DNA of 6,203 bases, taken from NCBI GenBank assembly GCA_023270095.1, contig JAGLSJ010000034.1:1-6203 (forward strand). The letters are read 5' to 3'. The translations under genes and the position numbers were made by a program. Each line of letters opens with the position of its first letter. Within the stretch, counting starts at the first letter, position 1. Positions 5,148 through 6,203 of this stretch are shown here, piece by piece. The notes beneath the pieces were generated by a model. The model did no database searches, had not been told where the DNA came from, and saw only the letters and a list, made by a program, of their open reading frames with translations. This stretch comes from Minisyncoccota bacterium (lineage in GTDB: Bacteria > Patescibacteriota > Minisyncoccia > JAHIHE01 > JAGLIN01).

Positions 5148-5595
5148 ATGTTTCCGCCTCTTTTATTTTAAAGATAGCGAGAACTGATGTTGCCGATTCC
5201 ATAAAGACGCCAATAATAATTCCTACAAAGATGATTATAATCAGCTCCATAGTCGGCAATGAATTATATGGCAAAGAAAGTAGCGTAATTATTGTGTTGT
5301 ATAAATAATTTAATATTCCTGCTGAAATAATATAACTTACAAATGATACACCGCCATAAGACCACATTCTCTCTGAATCTTGAGATTCGGAGAAGAACCC
5401 TATTATTATTGAAAATATTGCCCAAGCAAAACTCGTTAAAATAATAGCATATGGGCTATTTGACAATTGAAACATGAAAAAAATAAGATTTCCTATTAAA
5501 TAGGTATAAATAGCCACTATAAAAGCAAGCAATACTCCTTGAATTATTCCAAATTCAATCATCATTTTAAAGTCTTCTCTTTTATTTTCACTCAT
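5146..5595 (-). CDS. Small integral membrane protein of unknown function, four predicted helices
   Basis: I do not recognise this 149-aa protein. A charged N terminus (MSENKREDFK) leads to hydrophobic segments at about 15-42, 48-68, 80-108 and 115-142, joined by short loops, with FFSESQDSERMW (67-78) as the main polar loop between helices 2 and 3. The C-terminal KIKEAET is charged. No catalytic or binding motif stands out; Ser/Gly/Ala in the helices suggests tight packing, so a small channel, sensor or assembly protein is possible, but that is guesswork. The start at 5595 is fixed by a GGAGG at 5608-5604 with an 8-base spacer. It has a near-consensus promoter (5656-5628) and its own terminator, so it is a single-gene unit. 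It converges on the transporter gene with a 26-base gap, and is divergent from the gene at 5763. It is the only larger gene here with a clear Shine-Dalgarno. Confidence 0.72.
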   Translation of the reverse strand: MSENKREDFKMMIEFGIIQGVLLAFIVAIYTYLIGNLIFFMFQLSNSPYAIILTSFAWAIFSIIIGFFSESQDSERMWSYGGVSFVSYIISAGILNYLYNTIITLLSLPYNSLPTMELIIIIFVGIIIGVFMESATSVLAIFKIKEAET

Positions 5596-5603
5596 TTTAT
5601 ACG

Positions 5604-5608
5604 CCTCC
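5604..5608 (-). promoter_or_regulatory. Shine-Dalgarno site of the minus-strand membrane protein
   Basis: GGAGG on the minus strand lies 8 bases before the ATG at 5595. It decides the start and contrasts with the other long genes here, none of which has a purine-rich site at this distance. Confidence 0.8.
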
Positions 5609-5627
5609 GCATATTTTAACTGTAAAT

Positions 5628-5656
5628 AATATAATTGAAATATTTAATAATGTCAA
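5628..5656 (-). promoter_or_regulatory. Near-consensus sigma-70 promoter for the minus-strand gene
   Basis: Read on the minus strand, TTGACA (5656-5651) is followed by a 17-base spacer and TATATT (5633-5628). The -35 is perfect and the -10 matches five of six. Transcription would start near 5620, giving a leader of about 25 nt that contains the GGAGG. Confidence 0.82.
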
Positions 5657-5762
5657 TAACACGAACCTAAAACTGAAAAGATTTTTTACTTTAGGGGATT
5701 TGATAAAAAGTTTGTTATCATTCAAAATAATAAATTTAAAAAGCATAAAGAAATAAATAATT

Positions 5763-6203
5763 ATGAAGTTTAATTTATTTTCAAATAATAAAAAAAATAA
5801 ACGAAAATTGTTTTCAAAAAAGAATATAATAATATTTTTTATATTTTTTTCAATGTTAATTACTATTGTTGCTCTTTTGATGCCGAGGCAAAATATGAAA
5901 GTTGTTTATGGCGTCACTTTCAGTAAGGCTTTTGCGCAACATCTCGGACTTGATTGGAGAGAGACATATCTGGCGCTTTTGGATGATGCGGGAGTAAAAA
6001 AGGTTCGGTTGCCGTCGTATTGGAATGAAGTTGAAAATGAAAGAGGAGAATATTTCTTTGAAGATTTGGATTGGCAAATTTCAGAAGCGGAAAAAAGAGG
6101 AGTGAAAATTGTTTTGTCTTTGGGTCAAAAACAGCCAAGATGGCCTGAATGTCATATACCAACTTGGGCTGAAAATCTACCAGAATCACAGAGACAGGAT
6201 GAA
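5763..6203 (+). CDS. Membrane-anchored TIM-barrel glycoside hydrolase-like protein (3'-truncated by the window)
   Basis: The frame is open from ATG 5763 to the window edge, 147 codons without a stop. A lysine-rich N terminus (residues 10-20) is followed by one hydrophobic helix (about 21-40), a signal anchor placing the rest outside the membrane. Then come YGVTFSKAFAQHLGLDWRE (49-67), LDDAGVKKVRLPSYWNEVE (73-91), DLDWQISEAEKRGVKIVLSL (101-120) and RWPECHIPTW (126-135). This is the first two or three strands of a (beta/alpha)8 barrel of the GH5/GH35/GH42 (clan A) type. The catalytic glutamates would lie downstream and are not visible, so activity is unproven. Similar anchored proteins are, as I recall, common in CPR genomes. 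No Shine-Dalgarno is present. TTGATA (5700-5705) and TTGTTA (5713-5718) are possible -35 boxes, but no good -10 follows. Confidence 0.75.
   Translation, partial: MKFNLFSNNKKNKRKLFSKKNIIIFFIFFSMLITIVALLMPRQNMKVVYGVTFSKAFAQHLGLDWRETYLALLDDAGVKKVRLPSYWNEVENERGEYFFEDLDWQISEAEKRGVKIVLSLGQKQPRWPECHIPTWAENLPESQRQDE

Noticed and set aside
5856..6189. Overlapping minus-strand open frames antisense to the 5763 gene
   Set aside because: The plus-strand frame is open to the window edge and has coherent barrel motifs with a signal anchor; the antisense frames look like shadows.
1..6203. CRISPR array, insertion sequence, toxin-antitoxin or defence genes
   Set aside because: No repeated spacer pattern, terminal inverted repeats, transposase motif or known defence domain was seen in any frame.

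Overview
The window reads as an AT-rich bacterial chromosome segment, most likely from a Patescibacteria/CPR lineage. The clues are the gene set (an AspRS end with an [22 protein letters not shown] tail, a CYTH protein beginning with EVEVR, GatB, a very short XseB), the very A/T-rich codon use, short 5' leaders, and the lack of Shine-Dalgarno sequences at most start codons. The genetic code looks standard: Trp is TGG throughout and TGA serves as a stop. The phylum call is inference from gene style; no marker gene such as 16S rRNA is present.

Layout. Bases 3-143 are the C-terminal end of an aspartyl-tRNA synthetase, closed at once by a strong intrinsic terminator (150-174). Bases 175-642 hold no convincing conserved protein gene but are not empty. 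They contain a REP-like palindrome (251-279), an extended -10 promoter candidate (306-314), a very stable hairpin (336-365), and a relatively GC-rich stretch with an ideal Shine-Dalgarno, a 32-codon ORF (440-538) and an internal hairpin (482-500). This ends in a clear intrinsic terminator (561-595). I read it as an independent small transcription unit, either a structured non-coding RNA or a small-peptide gene; I recognise no RNA family in it.

A compact operon follows from an extended -10 promoter at 608-616: a CYTH-domain phosphohydrolase (643-1182), gatB (1194-2669) and xseB (2688-2897), with gaps of 11 and 18 bases. A second unit starts from a TATAAT box at 2991-2996: a cytosolic family 1 glycoside hydrolase (3022-4200) and, 10 bases later, an EamA/DMT-type transporter (4211-5119). 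Convergent to it on the minus strand is a 149-aa four-helix membrane protein of unknown function (5146-5595) with its own near-consensus promoter, Shine-Dalgarno and terminator. The window ends inside a membrane-anchored TIM-barrel glycoside hydrolase-like protein (5763 to beyond 6203).

How the genes fit together. AspS and GatB are linked by function: in bacteria lacking AsnRS, a non-discriminating AspRS makes Asp-tRNA(Asn) and GatCAB amidates it. The right half, with a cytosolic GH1 enzyme, a permease and an anchored extracytoplasmic hydrolase-like protein, suggests scavenging or processing of glycosides, but the transporter's substrate cannot be read from sequence. No mobile element, CRISPR array, tRNA, rRNA or defence system is visible. 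The most open question is the 306-595 transcription unit.
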